Below are positions 45,879 to 58,100 of a stretch of 64,000 bases of DNA, piece after piece. A model generated the notes under the pieces. That model saw only the letters and a program-made list of their open reading frames with translations, ran no database searches and was not told where the DNA came from. A program made the position numbers and the translations under genes. Each line of letters begins with the position of its first letter. Within the stretch, counting starts at the first letter, position 1. Source of the DNA: Monosporascus cannonballus (taxonomy: Eukaryota; Ascomycota; Sordariomycetes; Xylariales); NCBI GenBank assembly GCA_004154925.1, contig QJNS01000314.1:16774-80773 (forward strand). The letters run 5' to 3'.

Positions 45879-48812
45879 TGAATAGGCTCCACTGCAAATC
45901 GACGATATTGGATGAATCTGGTTGAGAGTTGTGCTGGGAGCTCAAACCTGCCACGACGACCCTGCTGTGTTGGTCGCTCCCTGGGGGCTATATGCGGGGG
46001 GGCTTGGAGGACGAGAGCTATATAGTCGATACCGAGCCGCACTGACTGCAACCCTCCAAACCGAAAATACTGTATTGGCTATGGAGATAGTGATGGTCGA
46101 ACTTAAATACCCAGAAGGATATCATACAATACGCAAGCTTAATACGGTTTGATGTCTTCGTGAAAATCGATCGTTGGCAACTGATGTCTGGTTATAACAT
46201 ATAGTAGCCGACTTATCAGAGTCCTGTGGGAGTAACCTGAGGATGTATATATATATATATATGATATATGAAGACCAGAGACAGAGTGGGCCATCTGGCT
46301 TGATATATAAGCTATAGATGAACACGGGCATGCTTCCGCATAAGAATGAATCGAGTCACATCTTGAGCAGTAATTTCCACCCTGGACGCAAAGGTTAGCA
46401 ATTGGATGTTACCCATAAACTAATTAGGAGGTATCGTGAGCCCACACCTACTGAGCAACCCATACGTAAGGCGGGTAGATCGTCCACCTGAAGGGCGGAC
46501 TGAATGGCTTTACCAGCTGAGGTACCTAGCTCTGGTTAGCCAAGGGTACCGGCGCGCGTTGGCGTCGCACCACACCGACTGATATCAGTCAGCAGTTACT
46601 TTCAATCGTGTCAAACCAAGAAGAAAATGACAGTATGGGCGGATCGCTAAACCTTTTCTCCAAAAGCAGCTTTTTGGGGCCCTGTTGGTGGGGGGGTTCT
46701 ACATGTCAAAGAGTCAATAGGGCTTGTTCGACATGTTTGGTGGGGCAAGCAAGGGTGGGGTAAGGGGACCCGAGCAGGTGGGCCACGCCATCCCTAGGGC
46801 GCCGTGGGCTGGGCGCCGACATCACGATCGATTGCGTGCGAGTTAGAACCAATTATCGGAGGACATCGCGTAAAGATATTTTCCTTTAGCTTCAAGCCAG
46901 CTTCTCCGATGAGTCCACCCCCGGTTGTTGGCTTCGGGTTCTTTGGAAACTGGAAGACTCTAGAGTTCCATAGTATCACATCATTTGAGAATTAAGACAA
47001 CGCGGCACGCATTTTTAGCGCCCAAAGCGTCGGCTCATGGCCGTCACACAAATGCCATATCCACCTAGCCTGGATCTCCCATACCATCTTTCTCCACAAT
47101 ATATGCGCCCTTTGAATACAAGGCTAGCAAAAAGCTACTAATAAGCCACAAAATTTCGTGCTTTGTAATGATATACTGATTTACCGATGTCATGGGAGAA
47201 TGACACCAAGATGGCTGCTTGATTATTTGATAAGTTAACCATGAGGATTAGCTTTTGAGCCATGCAAACTTCAGCAGATTGGAGAGGCAGCTCGAGTTTA
47301 GCTCCAAAGCATTATAAGGGAGATACCTTGATCCCAGTTGCATGGATATATTCGCACCCAGTCTCCTAAACCGGAACCTGGACGGATAAGCATGCACTCC
47401 CTCCGCTGCGGCTTTGGTCGTTTACACATATCTGATTATTCCCGGGGTGGAAACCAATCTCGAAGCAAACAAAATAACACAGGTTGACACATCTGCTGAG
47501 GCCCAAGAGCTAATACAAGGGATATTAACTATGGTGCCGTGCAAAAGGCGCGTTTGACCATCTGATGACTCGTCACCGTCCTTCTGCAGTAGCTTGCATC
47601 ATGGCTTGTTGTCACTCAGTAAAAGACCAGGGTGTAGTTCAAGCCACAATGGGGCACATTTGTAAGCGACCGCTTCCGATATCGGTTCTCCCTTTGCTTT
47701 GTAAGCGCACTTATACACAGTATCGTGCATGTCATTTAATAACTTGCCTGTTTATGTAATAAGAGAGAGCGAGGAGAGAAAGGAGTACCCCGGATGGCGC
47801 CAATGTTTCGTCGTCTCGGGAGAGCTTGCACGTGGGGAGCTTCAGGGGGCCTCGACGCGTTGAAAGCCGGCGAAACGTATTTGTTTAGCGTTGCCAGCCT
47901 CCACCCGTTGCCTGTCAGGTCGTGGGCAAAAAAGACTTGTCATACTTTACACTTGCCCCCTTAAGCCTTAACAAAATGATACCAATGGATAATCCTTTTT
48001 ATCTCCCGCCTTTAGAATACCTATATACTCCTTATGTCAATAAATAAGCACGCCCTAATATCAATAACATCTCTTTAAGCGTTTAGTTGAATTTTTTACA
48101 GTCTTTGCCAATAGTTGCATAGGAATGAGTTGTTCTGAAGCAGTATAGGGTGTGTCAATTATTTTATCCATGACCTGCCTGTCATTCAGTGGAGAAAGCG
48201 CTTCGAGGTTCGCCGTACCCTGAAGTTCGATGAACAGCTCCGTTGCGTTGCATCGTCTACACCTGAAGATGCAGGGACCTGAAAGTTCATGAGTTGTGGA
48301 CCTCCTGCGCGTACGAGACGAGATGTCGAGTGCATCCCTTGGCGCTTTACCCGCTCCAGAACTTCACATCTGCTACCTGATAACTGGGGGGATGGTGCTT
48401 CGCTCTGCATGACTAACAGATAGGCGTACCCGTTACCCAGAAGAATATAGCGCAAAACTCTATTAACACCTCTATTAGCCCCGTCTCCACGCAGATCGAC
48501 GTTGGAGTTGCTTTGGTGCTTTATCCACCTGTTGATACCCCTCGGCATTATAAATCCAATGCTCACATGCTTTAATATTAAGCTTCTTATCAGTGGACTT
48601 GGCTGGGGTGCCGGTAGTTATTCCCGGATCGCGCCTGATCTTACAAGCCCAATTGCAGGTTTTCTCTTGGGCAGGCCAGGCGGGTTCTCATTATCCATGG
48701 TATATACCGAGGTAGTCTAGGAGCTGGCAGGAAACCTTTTCTTTCCGGCGACATCTCAAGTATTCCGATGATGTTGTAGTTTCTTCTAATAGAGCAGCTC
48801 GTGTCTCTATGT
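45879..48812. other. Long intergenic region
   Basis: About 2.9 kb. Contains a (TA)n run at 46246-46262. I see no convincing gene. Sequence near 47765-48000 and 48180-48570 has coding-like patches (for example WRKRFEVRRTLKFDEQLR in the plus direction near 48190) that may be gene or retroelement scraps, but I cannot assign them. Confidence 0.4.
46246..46262. repeat. (TA)n microsatellite
   Basis: Seventeen bases of alternating TA. Confidence 0.9.
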
Positions 48813-50240
48813 CTAATCCCAGGAGATGTAGAGCATTATTCCAGCGCCCACCGCGATCGCGGCGAACTGCGTGAGGGTCTTCCGAAGCTCCTTGGCCTTG
48901 TCGGGGCCTGTCTCGAGCAGCTCCGGGATGACTGCGACGGTTCCCACATAGAGGAACGTGCCTGCTGTGAAAGGCAGGAGGAGGTCGCCCCAGTTCAGGC
49001 TCGTACCCCAGAGACCGCCATTGAGACCGGTCGAGCCGCCATCAGCACTATTACCCCCGAATTCTTGGACAACGATCCCGATCAAGGTGCCCAGCAGGGC
49101 CCCTAGCGCGGTCACGAATTGCGCTCCCATGGCAGCGCGCTTAGAGAAACCCGACTGGACGAGAAGAGCAAAGTCACCGACTTAGAAAGACCCGAAGTTA
49201 GCAATTGTAGAGATCGTGGTTCTTGCACAGGATAATCGACCTACCTTCGTGAGGGATCTCGTGGAAGAAGACTGCTACAGTTGTCGTCGCGCCAATTGTC
49301 GGGGACGCGTAAAATGAGGCAGACATGGCGAGACCGTCCGTAATGTTATGCGTAAAGTCGGCACTTCGTAGAAGTCAGAGACGGCGTGATTTTGAGGGTA
49401 AAACGCATCTACTCACATGAGATTGAGAAAGCCGCCCAGCTTGACGCTTGGATTGATCTCCTTCTCGTCGCTCTCTTTTCTAGACGTTTCGGCGCTGTTT
49501 CTGCCCTTCTTCCGGGACTTGACCCCCATACTTGAGACCTCCACCGATGTCGACTGTGCTTTCGCTTCGGCTCCAGCATCGTGAGAATGATGGCCGTGGC
49601 CGGGGCTATGGTCATGTCCTCCGCCACCAGTCGCGATCCGCAAGCCCTTGTCCATAGCCACGAACGTCATGAAGCCCACCAAGATAGCGACCCCCAGGAG
49701 CAAGTTCCGGTTCGGCTCGACGAGGACAAGCCGCACGCGCTCGGGCTCATCCTCCCCTAGGAAGATTTCCGGGAGTAGGTGGAACAGCGTATCGCCCATC
49801 AAGCCGCCGACGGCGAACGCAACCATGACGGAGAGAGAGTTCGGGTCTATGTCCGTTGGACACAGCGCCAGCAGGAAGTTCGGCGGGCCGGAGATATAGA
49901 GGGTCGCGAGGAGGGCGTTCACGGCAGGGCTGCCGGGGAAGAGGACGGCGAAGATCCTGGAGACCAGGTTCGACGTATCGGACGCGCTCGCGAGCTTCTC
50001 GGCATTGAGCCCCTGGACAACCGGACACTCCTAATTCCAAGTCAGAAATGGGCGCGCGGCCATAAATTAGACAGATGGTAGTATGCCCGGGCTTACTTGA
50101 AGCCTCTCCTCTAATTCTTCCAAGCTCGCGACTCCCCGCGGCTCGGTCTTGGACTCCTCGGCATAGCTGGAAGAAACCAATAGCGCTACTAGACATAGCA
50201 GTGTCAGGGCACGGCCATACCTGGCAAGATATGAGGCCAT
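48813..50240 (-). CDS. YKE4: ZIP-family zinc transporter, KE4/ZIP7 (Yke4) type
   Basis: KE4/ZIP7 proteins move zinc across ER or Golgi membranes. Four exons: 50240-50097, 50030-49417, 49363-49245, 49180-48813; 414 aa, all joins in frame. A signal peptide (about 1-26, [16 protein letters not shown]) precedes a lumenal stretch and membrane segments. A cytosolic loop after the third segment is His-rich ([17 protein letters not shown]). The metal-binding motifs are [13 protein letters not shown] (His258, Asn259, Asp262) and [19 protein letters not shown] (287-292), the latter assembled across the third intron and matching the subfamily signature HExPHExGD. An ATG farther upstream (50312) would put extra polar residues before the signal peptide, so 50240 is preferred. 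Confidence 0.93.
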
Positions 50241-50948
50241 TGTTGAAAAATCTACGAGTTGATCTGCTTGGGCTAACAGATCCGTGGGGACACAGGAGAC
50301 TCTCGGAGACAATGCAGCCTTGATCTCAGAATGATTCGAATATTTCAGCTCCTGCTAATTTTAGGCTGGTCCGGCGAATTGGACCAACGACACAGGGGTG
50401 GACCTGGCCTGAACTCTCTCTTCAGTCAGGGTCCAGTTGCGCTGATGACGCTAAACTCAGTATGTAGATCAACCCCCACTGCGAAGTTCAGCTAACACAG
50501 GGGCTGCTTTCCTGATGGAGCCTGAATGGAACATCACGAGCATATGTGCTCCATCGCTCAATCAATGGATACATGAATCAGCATCCCCTATAAGTCCGCA
50601 CCCTCTATAATGTCGCAAATTTTATTGAAAATTTTCTATTTAATTTCAATTTAACTTTATTTACATATATATTGTTGTTGTTGTTTTTGTCGTTTGGACG
50701 AGTATGAGACGTTATATTGCCGCTAATGCTGTGTGGCTATTTATCATAATGCTAAGTTAGGGCGGCGAGCTAGTCAACTAGAAGGATTTTAGTCTAATGC
50801 AATGTAGAGCTTCCTTAATGCTGCCTGAAGTGTCTCCCGCTCTTTTGCTGCAGACAGAGCGTGTGTGGGTAGTGAATGTTCTTATAAGCTGGACGACTCG
50901 TTTCAAAACTGGTAAGTTATGTGTTCCCGGAATGGCAACGATTTTAAG
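50241..50948. other. Divergent intergenic region
   Basis: Between the zinc transporter and the broken peptidase gene. Holds a short (TTG)n tract near 50670-50690; nothing else seen. Confidence 0.5.
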
Positions 50949-51696
50949 ATGGCTACCAAGGAAGACGTCCGGGTTCTAGTGACTGGCTTTGGTGTAAGTG
51001 GATGTGTCCCTTCCCAACTGAAGATAAACGCTGATGGTTTCAGCCTTTCTAAAATTTCACTGTCAATCCGTCCTTCAAGATCGTGCCACGACTGCCTACT
51101 TCGCTTCCTGGTATCCAGATCATCTCTCACCCAGAACTGCTCCAGTGTGTTTATCAAAGTCTGCTGGAGATCGCCCCGAGCCTCATCAAGAAACATAACC
51201 CCGACATCGTAGTCCATGTCGGGCTTTCCAGCGGACAAGATTACTTCTCGGTTGAACAAAGTGCTTTCCGTGACGGATACCACCAGAACCCGGACATAGA
51301 ACGGAGAGTGATAACCAAGGTAGAGAGTAAGACGATCTGGGGAAAGAAGAGCGCCAAGGTCCTCGAGACCTCATTCGACATGGAACGGGTAGTTGAGATG
51401 TGGAAGTGGAAGTTATGCTCGGACCCTGTTACATCTAGTGCGGAAAGGGGTCAAAGGCGAAGGCCAAGGCAAAGACGCCAGACGTTGATGTGAGGCATAC
51501 AGACGACGTGGGCAACTATGTTTGTGGGCTCATTTGCTATGTCTCGCTCGCGGAATTGTCAAAGCGTGGGGACGATGCGCGGTCTGCGGTCTTCTTGCAC
51601 GTGCCTCTACTTCCGATGGAAGAAGATCTCTTAAGGGGCTCATTAGTTCTGGCTGCTCTGATTGAATCTCTGGCAGTGGCTTGGAGACAACGATGA
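50949..51696 (+). pseudogene. Pyroglutamyl-peptidase I (peptidase C15), interrupted
   Basis: The family removes N-terminal pyroglutamate from peptides. Exon 1 (50949-50993, MATKEDVRVLVTGFG) and a clean 50-bp intron (GTAAGT...TTTCAG, 50994-51043) lead into PF, then TAA at 51050-51052 exactly where family members continue PFxN; the frame goes on NFTVNPSFKIV. The body is well kept: DIVVHVGLSSGQDYFSVEQSA with the expected catalytic Glu, and RDGYHQNPD. Near 51435-51447 the frame shifts; the remaining frame reads DDVGNYVCGLICYVSLAEL (catalytic Cys) and AVFLHVPLLPMEEDL (catalytic His) to the stop at 51696. So all three catalytic codons survive but two lesions break the gene. Sequence errors are possible; two independent ones are less so. 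Confidence 0.8.
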
Positions 51697-52067
51697 GATT
51701 AGATCTCAGTGCACATGATGACTCTAACTATCCGGGGTTAACAAACATGGTAATGCGAATGATATCGCGTTTCTTTCACATGACAAGCATATTTCCTTAC
51801 CTGCCTCTACCTCGATATATATCTTGGGGGGCCTAAGGGTCTCTTGACCCGACGATGCGGATTAGTCGGTCTACGAAGTAGTACGCACTAACTTAGTCCG
51901 GGGAATTGTGGGGGGCAGGCGAACCTCGGCTCCTGTGCCAGACATGCCGAACGGGCCTCTAACAAACTATACAAAGATCGTCAAGGCTTCAATATTCTTA
52001 TTCTCTTTTTTTCTCTTCTTTCCTTCACCATATAGATACTTTCTTATTTTATACAACTATATCAAAA
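51697..52067 (+). promoter_or_regulatory. Promoter and leader of the acyl-CoA oxidase gene
   Basis: 371 bp with an AT stretch (TATATATAT near 51815), a CCTCGG hexamer (51924-51929) and a pyrimidine-rich tract (about 51990-52030) ahead of an AAAAATG start context. Confidence 0.5.
51924..51929 (+). promoter_or_regulatory. CCTCGG hexamer upstream of acyl-CoA oxidase
   Basis: Core of FarA/FarB-type fatty-acid response elements, 139 bp before the ATG. Suggestive because acyl-CoA oxidase genes are known targets in related fungi, but a hexamer can occur by chance. Confidence 0.45.
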
Positions 52068-54203
52068 ATGTCTCCAAATCCAGATTGGGTGAAGAAGCTA
52101 ACTCCGGCTGGGGTGCAAGGAACGGAGCTCCTGGCGAAGGAGCGCGCATCGAGCAATATCGATGTCGACCAATTGGCGGAGTTCCTGTTCACCAAGGAAG
52201 CCCTCGACAAGCGGGAGCGCATTTTGCAGATTCTGGCCAAGGACCCCGTCTTTGACAAATCACAGAACTACTTCCAAGGCCGGGAGGAAAGGATCAAGGC
52301 ATCACTTGCCAAGGCCAAGCGCCTGCGCCAGCTCAGCGTCGAGCACAGTTGGACACAGGACGAATATATGTGCGCAAATGATCTCCTTAGCGAGCCCACG
52401 CCTTACGGGCTCCACGCCAGCATGTTCCTCGTCACTCTCCGTGAGCAAGGGACGCCGGAGCAGCATAGGCTGTTCCTCGACAAGGCGGAGAAATACCAGA
52501 TCATCGGATGTTACGCGCAGACCGAGCTTGGGCACGGGTCCAACGTCAGGGGGCTAGAGACGACGGCCACATGGAACCAAAACGAAAAGACGTTCACGTT
52601 GCATTCGCCGCACCTGACATCGTCAAAGTGGTGGATCGGCTCCCTCGGGAAGGTGGCAAACCACGCAGTCGTGATGGCGCAGCTGATCATCGACGGGAAG
52701 AGCTACGGGCCGCACCCGTTCGTCGTGCAGATCAGGGACCTGGAGACCCATGAGCCCCTCGAGAACATCCACGTCGGGGACATCGGGCCCAAATTCGGCT
52801 ACAACACAATGGATAACGGCTTCCTGCTGCTGAATCAGGTCAAGGTACCGCACGTGAACATGCTCGCGCGGTTCTCGCGCGTCGACCCCGACACGGGGCG
52901 GTACGTGCGGCCCAAGAACCCGAGCCTCGTCTACGGCACCCTCACCTTCATCCGGAGCAGCATCGTGCTGCAGTCGGGCTCCGTCCTGGCCCGCGGCGTG
53001 ACCATCGCCACGCGGTACTGCGCGGTCCGGCGCCAGTTCCAGGACCTCGACGCCCCCAAGGACAAGGAGGGCGCCGACGCCGGCGAGAACCAGGTCCTCA
53101 ACTACACCATGGTGCAGGTGCGCCTGCTGCCGCTGCTCGCCGCCACCTTCGCGCTGCACTTCACGGGCCAGGGCATGATCCGCATGTACCAGGAGAACCA
53201 GAAGCGCATGGCGTCGGCGCACCGCGGCGCGGGCGACGACGCGAACCGCCGGCCGGGCCCCGAGGAGCTCAACCCCGGCACGGACCTGCTCGCGGACCTG
53301 CACGCCACGTCGTGCGCGCTCAAGGCCTACAGCAGCACGACGGCGGCCGAGGGGCTCGAGATCTGCCGCCGCGCCTGCGGCGGCCACGGCTACAGCTCTT
53401 TCTCGGGCATCGGATCCTGGTACGCCGACTACCTGCCGACGGTGACGTGGGAGGGCGACAACTACATGCTGTCGCAGCAGGTGTGCCGGTACTTGTTGAA
53501 ATCGGCGCGGGCCGTGGTGGCGGGCAAGGCGCCGGACAACGACACGAGCCGGATCCTCAAGGCGTACCTCGCGCGCCGCGACACGGGCGCCGCCTTCGAC
53601 TTCCTGGCGTCCGACGCCGACGCCGTCGACGCCTTTGCCTGGCGCGTCGCCCACCTCACCTTCGAGGCGCTGCAGCGCCGCGACGCCGACCGCCAGCCCT
53701 GGAACAGCCTGCTCGTGGACTTCCACCGGCTCAGCACGGCGCACGCGCAGTACATCGCCGTGAAGTCGTTCCACGACGCACTCAACAACCCCTCCTCCTC
53801 CTCCTCCACCGCCGCGACGACGGCGGACGTCTCGCGTCTGGACCCGACCACCGTCGGCGTCCTACACGCGCTGTTCCGGCTCTTCGCGCTGCACACGCTC
53901 GAGCGCGAGGCGTCGGAGTTCTTCGCGTCGGGTGCCGCGACCGTCCGGCAGATCTCGCTCGCCCGCCGGGCCGTCATGCGCCTGCTCGCCGAGGTGCGGC
54001 CCCACGCCGTCCGCCTCGTCGACGCCTGGCGGTTCCCCGACTGGCAGCTCGACTCGAGCCTCGGCCGCCACGACGGCAGGGTCTACGAGGACATGTTCTA
54101 CCGCGCCAGCGAGCTCAACCCGCTGAACCGCGTCGTCTTTGACCCGTACCCCGACAGCGGCGTGCTGTTTAGGAAGGACGAGCGGGCCAGGAGCAAGCTG
54201 TAA
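52068..54203 (+). CDS. Peroxisomal acyl-CoA oxidase (first step of beta-oxidation)
   Basis: Oxidises acyl-CoA to trans-2-enoyl-CoA, passing electrons to oxygen to make hydrogen peroxide. Intronless, 711 aa, the usual size. Domain order: N-terminal helical domain with GLHASMFLVTLREQGTPEQ (about 114-132); FAD/substrate region CYAQTELGHGSNVRGLETTA (148-167) and SSKWWIGSLGKVANHAVV (185-202); C-terminal helical domains with ICRRACGGHGYSSFSGI (432-448) and LPTVTWEGDNYMLSQQV, where Glu462 is the expected catalytic base. The last three residues are SKL, a perfect PTS1 peroxisome signal. A Ser run from CTC/TCC repeats (about 53787-53806) is probably a tolerated loop. Third codon positions become strikingly G/C-rich after about 52500. 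Confidence 0.96.
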   Translation: MSPNPDWVKKLTPAGVQGTELLAKERASSNIDVDQLAEFLFTKEALDKRERILQILAKDPVFDKSQNYFQGREERIKASLAKAKRLRQLSVEHSWTQDEYMCANDLLSEPTPYGLHASMFLVTLREQGTPEQHRLFLDKAEKYQIIGCYAQTELGHGSNVRGLETTATWNQNEKTFTLHSPHLTSSKWWIGSLGKVANHAVVMAQLIIDGKSYGPHPFVVQIRDLETHEPLENIHVGDIGPKFGYNTMDNGFLLLNQVKVPHVNMLARFSRVDPDTGRYVRPKNPSLVYGTLTFIRSSIVLQSGSVLARGVTIATRYCAVRRQFQDLDAPKDKEGADAGENQVLNYTMVQVRLLPLLAATFALHFTGQGMIRMYQENQKRMASAHRGAGDDANRRPGPEELNPGTDLLADLHATSCALKAYSSTTAAEGLEICRRACGGHGYSSFSGIGSWYADYLPTVTWEGDNYMLSQQVCRYLLKSARAVVAGKAPDNDTSRILKAYLARRDTGAAFDFLASDADAVDAFAWRVAHLTFEALQRRDADRQPWNSLLVDFHRLSTAHAQYIAVKSFHDALNNPSSSSSTAATTADVSRLDPTTVGVLHALFRLFALHTLEREASEFFASGAATVRQISLARRAVMRLLAEVRPHAVRLVDAWRFPDWQLDSSLGRHDGRVYEDMFYRASELNPLNRVVFDPYPDSGVLFRKDERARSKL

Positions 54204-55184
54204 GGCTGTGAGAGTTGGAGCGTAGGCGGTACGGGACGAAGTCGGATTGTCCCTGTCCTTGTCTTGTCGGAATATGGATATATATGGGAGGATTATTAGA
54301 TAGACGGCCCTATAGATTAGAGGTCTTTCTAACGTAGAAAGTAGGGGGGAAGGGAAGGGGTTTGGGCTGCTATAGATGGGGACCACCATGTTGGCAAGCA
54401 ATCTACCTATATAGACGGGGAGCAGCAATGTAATGCTTGAAAGGAACAGCTCTAATAGCTGTTGACAGCAAGCATTTAAGAATCTCGAGTGCATTGGAGT
54501 GACATCAAGCAAAGCGATCCGTATCTTAGACCACCCGGGGAGGGGGGGAGCTTGCTGAAACACTTTCAATTATAATTCCATATCTTTCCTTTATTGACGA
54601 GAAATTTGTTCCTAGAATTCCCCTTACTAAAGTAAAGAGTAGGGAGAGCTTTCATGTGGAAGCGAATTAACACGATGGGTGCTATCTGCCGTATGTTATC
54701 TTGCTCAGTCCACGGCCAGCAATGTCCAAGTTTGTTTGCATGCCGCTGCCCGCCACCTACCCGACTTAGGACAAAGGGAAAAAATATTGGTCGCTACGAT
54801 ACGCACAGTTACAGTGGTATTCGAAATCGGCTTCCTGTTTCCAGTCTTGCTCTTCCTTTCCCTGTACGGACATGCTAAAAATGGGATAACATAGTGTGGG
54901 GAAAACAAAACTGACATTCCTATTGCCACCACTGAAGACGTTCGCTGGAACCCGTGCCTATCGGGGCGACCGATGTAGCGATGCGATCAACTCTGCCTCG
55001 AGGGTCGCGACTAGGCAGCCGATTCCGGCTATCTGCTCACAACTTACTACCAAAATTGGATCCCCTGCGATTATAGAAAACTCATCACAGCGCAGCGCGA
55101 GCGCAATTTGATGCACAACATGAAGTCACTACTAAATGCAAATGTGCTACAGTCTAAACTTGGAACTATGTAACGGCGTCCACC
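54204..55184. other. Intergenic
   Basis: 3' region of the oxidase gene and the tail side of the broken NLR gene. No gene recognised; frames near 54650-54890 are featureless. Confidence 0.5.
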
Positions 55185-58100
55185 TTAGGCCGACGCACCA
55201 AGATCCTCCTGCCACGACTTTAGGATCCATTCGGAAGACTGCGTATCAGGGTGATCACGACCGAGAATCTGCTGTCGGCGTCGAATGCAGTCCTCCATCA
55301 ACGGAATCGCCTTATCGCGTTGGTCGGAATCATGCCAAGTCCAAGCCAGGCTGTGCATGCTGATCAGCGTATTGGGATGGTCCTTGCCGAGCACCTTTTT
55401 TCCTCGTTTTTAATACCCGTACGTTTAGTTCCTCCATCTCCTTCCACCGTCCCTGGTTCCGTTATGTCGCCGCCAGGTTATTCATAATAGTTAATGTATC
55501 GGGATGGTCCTCGCCAAACACCTTTTCCCCCGTTTCTATCACCCGCACGCTTAATTCCTCCGCCTCCTTCCACCGTCCCTGGTTCCAATACACCGAGGCC
55601 AGGTTATTCATGCTGCTTAACATATCGGGATTCTCCTCTCCTAGCAGCTTTTTCCTTATCCGTCCAGCTTGCAAGCTGAATCTCTCCGCATCGCTCAACT
55701 TACCCTCGAAATATAGATATCTAGCCATACGATGGAGTAGAGATGCCTTCGCCTTCGCCTCCGCCTCTTCCTCTGACGCGCAAATCTCGAGGTTCAGCAA
55801 GACATTTGCGTGCGGCAAATACGCACTGCATATCGCCCGGATTTCAAATTCACCAAACGGGTACATCTCTGATACCGTCAAGAGCGCCTCTCTGTCATGA
55901 TGACCAGCCGTGCCCTCTTTGGTAAGCCACTTGAGCGTCACTAATTGCACGAGCCAGTGCATGTCGAGATTGCTGCCCTTCTCTTTCGACACGAGAGAGA
56001 ATGCCTTAAGAACGCCCACAGCTTTGACAAGCTCTATGCGACCGTCAAACCTGTTGTTACGCTTTCCGTAGTTTGATATGAACGCCTCCGGAATCCCCTG
56101 GCGATCCAACCGGCTCATCAGCGATAGTAGCTCGCCCGCGAAGGGATTCTGCCGCTGGATCTACTGGAATGAGAGCATCTAAGTGTGCGCTACCTCGCGA
56201 GGCGTTTCCGAATCTCGTCCAGCCGTCTCAAATTCCTCGCTTAGCAGGTTGACAAGGCTCTGGTCGCTCTCGTCTTGCAGTTCGAGGTCCTGTACCGTAA
56301 TGCTGTTCTCCTGGATGAACGCGGCCGCTGGGCAAGAGCAAGCGGGAGGTATTCTGGCCGATCCGAAAGAGTCGATAAGTCAGCGGCAGTGACGGCGACA
56401 CTTCCCAGCCTTGCGCGAAAGTAGACTCTGACACTCTTCCTCCTCCATACGTCCCACATCAATCGGAGGCTGTCTCTTCGCCAGCTTGACGCCCGTCTGC
56501 TTGTTCCTCGTTGTGATGAGGAGGGCCCCGTAACTGCACTCAGGAAGGAATTGCCCAAGGTTGCCTTCACCACCATCCGAGGTAGCGCTAGACGGCCTGA
56601 AGAAGATATCCGTATCATGGCATTTATCGATGACCATGAGCCACGGTCCCTTGATCTTTACGAGCCAATCCTTTACTAATGGTAAAACGTCAAGCTTGGG
56701 GTCCTCAAACCCTGGAATTTGGCACATCTGTGCAATTTCTATGAATGACTGGCGGAAATGTTCCTTGCTGCTGCCGTGGACCCAGAACACGGACACGTCT
56801 GGACAAGCATCACTCAGCCAGGAGACGTAGGCTAGTGCGATCCGCGTATTCCTGTTCTCGGTCAGCATACATCCAGTGTTTGTGAGAATGACTAACCCTA
56901 CCCAACGCCCCCCTAGTCCATGGAGGGACACCCGCGGCCGCGATCTAGAGGCTCCTGGTCGCTGCCCAAAGCCAAGTTGCTGTTTAAGTTCTGTCAAAAT
57001 GGCAGATCGTCTGATAAAGTCGGGATTTTCATTGTACCGGACGACGACTATAACCTTCAGCACCAGATACATACATGCCGCCCTAGGCTACTTACACTTG
57101 GTGCCCAACGCCTGTTGCCGACGGCGCCCGGACACCGCCCGATGAGCAAGGCCGCGCAGTCTCTCACGCACGTTTTCGTAGTCGTGGTCGTTGCAGCCAA
57201 ACTTGACCATCTCCGAATTTGTACGAGCGACCGCGCAGATGTGTTCTGGGCCATCTTCCCATGAGCGGCAATGCGTCGCAGAGGTCTTGCTGACAAGCAC
57301 CGCCGGCGGCCCATTCATTGCCCAGTTGCCTTTCTCGTCCTTTCAGGGTCAGCAAACGCAACTAGGTGATGGCGGGCAAGAGAGAAACTGACTTTTTGAG
57401 CCGTCGGTGACTTCATCGTCTCGTAGAAGCAGACAATTTCAGACCTCCCCTTATCCCCTAGAGCCGTATGGAACTCCCGTCGCTGGATTGGGAGAATCTG
57501 AGAGTTGATTTGACTAATCGACTCGATAAGAAAACGGTTCGGTTCGTCTCCTACCATCGGGATGAGCGAGCTAATGTCCATGCCATCGTGGGGGACACCG
57601 AAGAAGACGATTCCATAAACTGCCTGCATGAGCTTCTTGTCGTCTTCATCTTCCGACTTCGCTAGTGAGATCAGCACCTGTAGCATGCGTCAGCCAAAGG
57701 AGACACATAAGCGGTCGTGGCCGGACCTGTCTGCTTGACGATGAGCCCTCCCAAGCTATGGGCGACGAAAATGACCGGCCGGCTCGTTGGGCCGGCAGCT
57801 AACGAGCGCAGGCTGGTCTGGAACGACGTGGCAAGATCCTCTAGGTTCCGTATACTTTGGCTTCCAGCAACAGTCGATTCGTACCCGTACGTCATGATCC
57901 GCGCCATCAACTGGTCGTTGGCCCCGCTCCTCAGATCATACTGCAGGCTGTCTCGCAGCCACATGTGATATCCACCACTCTCTCTGAACGACCCCAACGC
58001 ATGACCGCCGAGGCCCGGAAGTGCAATGATACTGAAGGGGTTAGCGCGCGCAGCCTTGACGGAATGCTTCTCTTACTCGACTCTGGTCCTCGTCAGGTGG

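Noticed and set aside
47765..48000. Possible LTR or retroelement boundary (GGATGGCGCCAATG)
   Set aside because: No second copy in the window and no reverse transcriptase or integrase nearby.
48186..48566. 126-aa minus-strand frame and coding-like plus-strand patches
   Set aside because: Neither strand yields a recognisable domain; the plus patches are interrupted by stops.
52623..53774. 383-aa minus-strand frame inside the acyl-CoA oxidase gene
   Set aside because: An antisense shadow caused by G/C-rich third positions; the sense frame is a full acyl-CoA oxidase.
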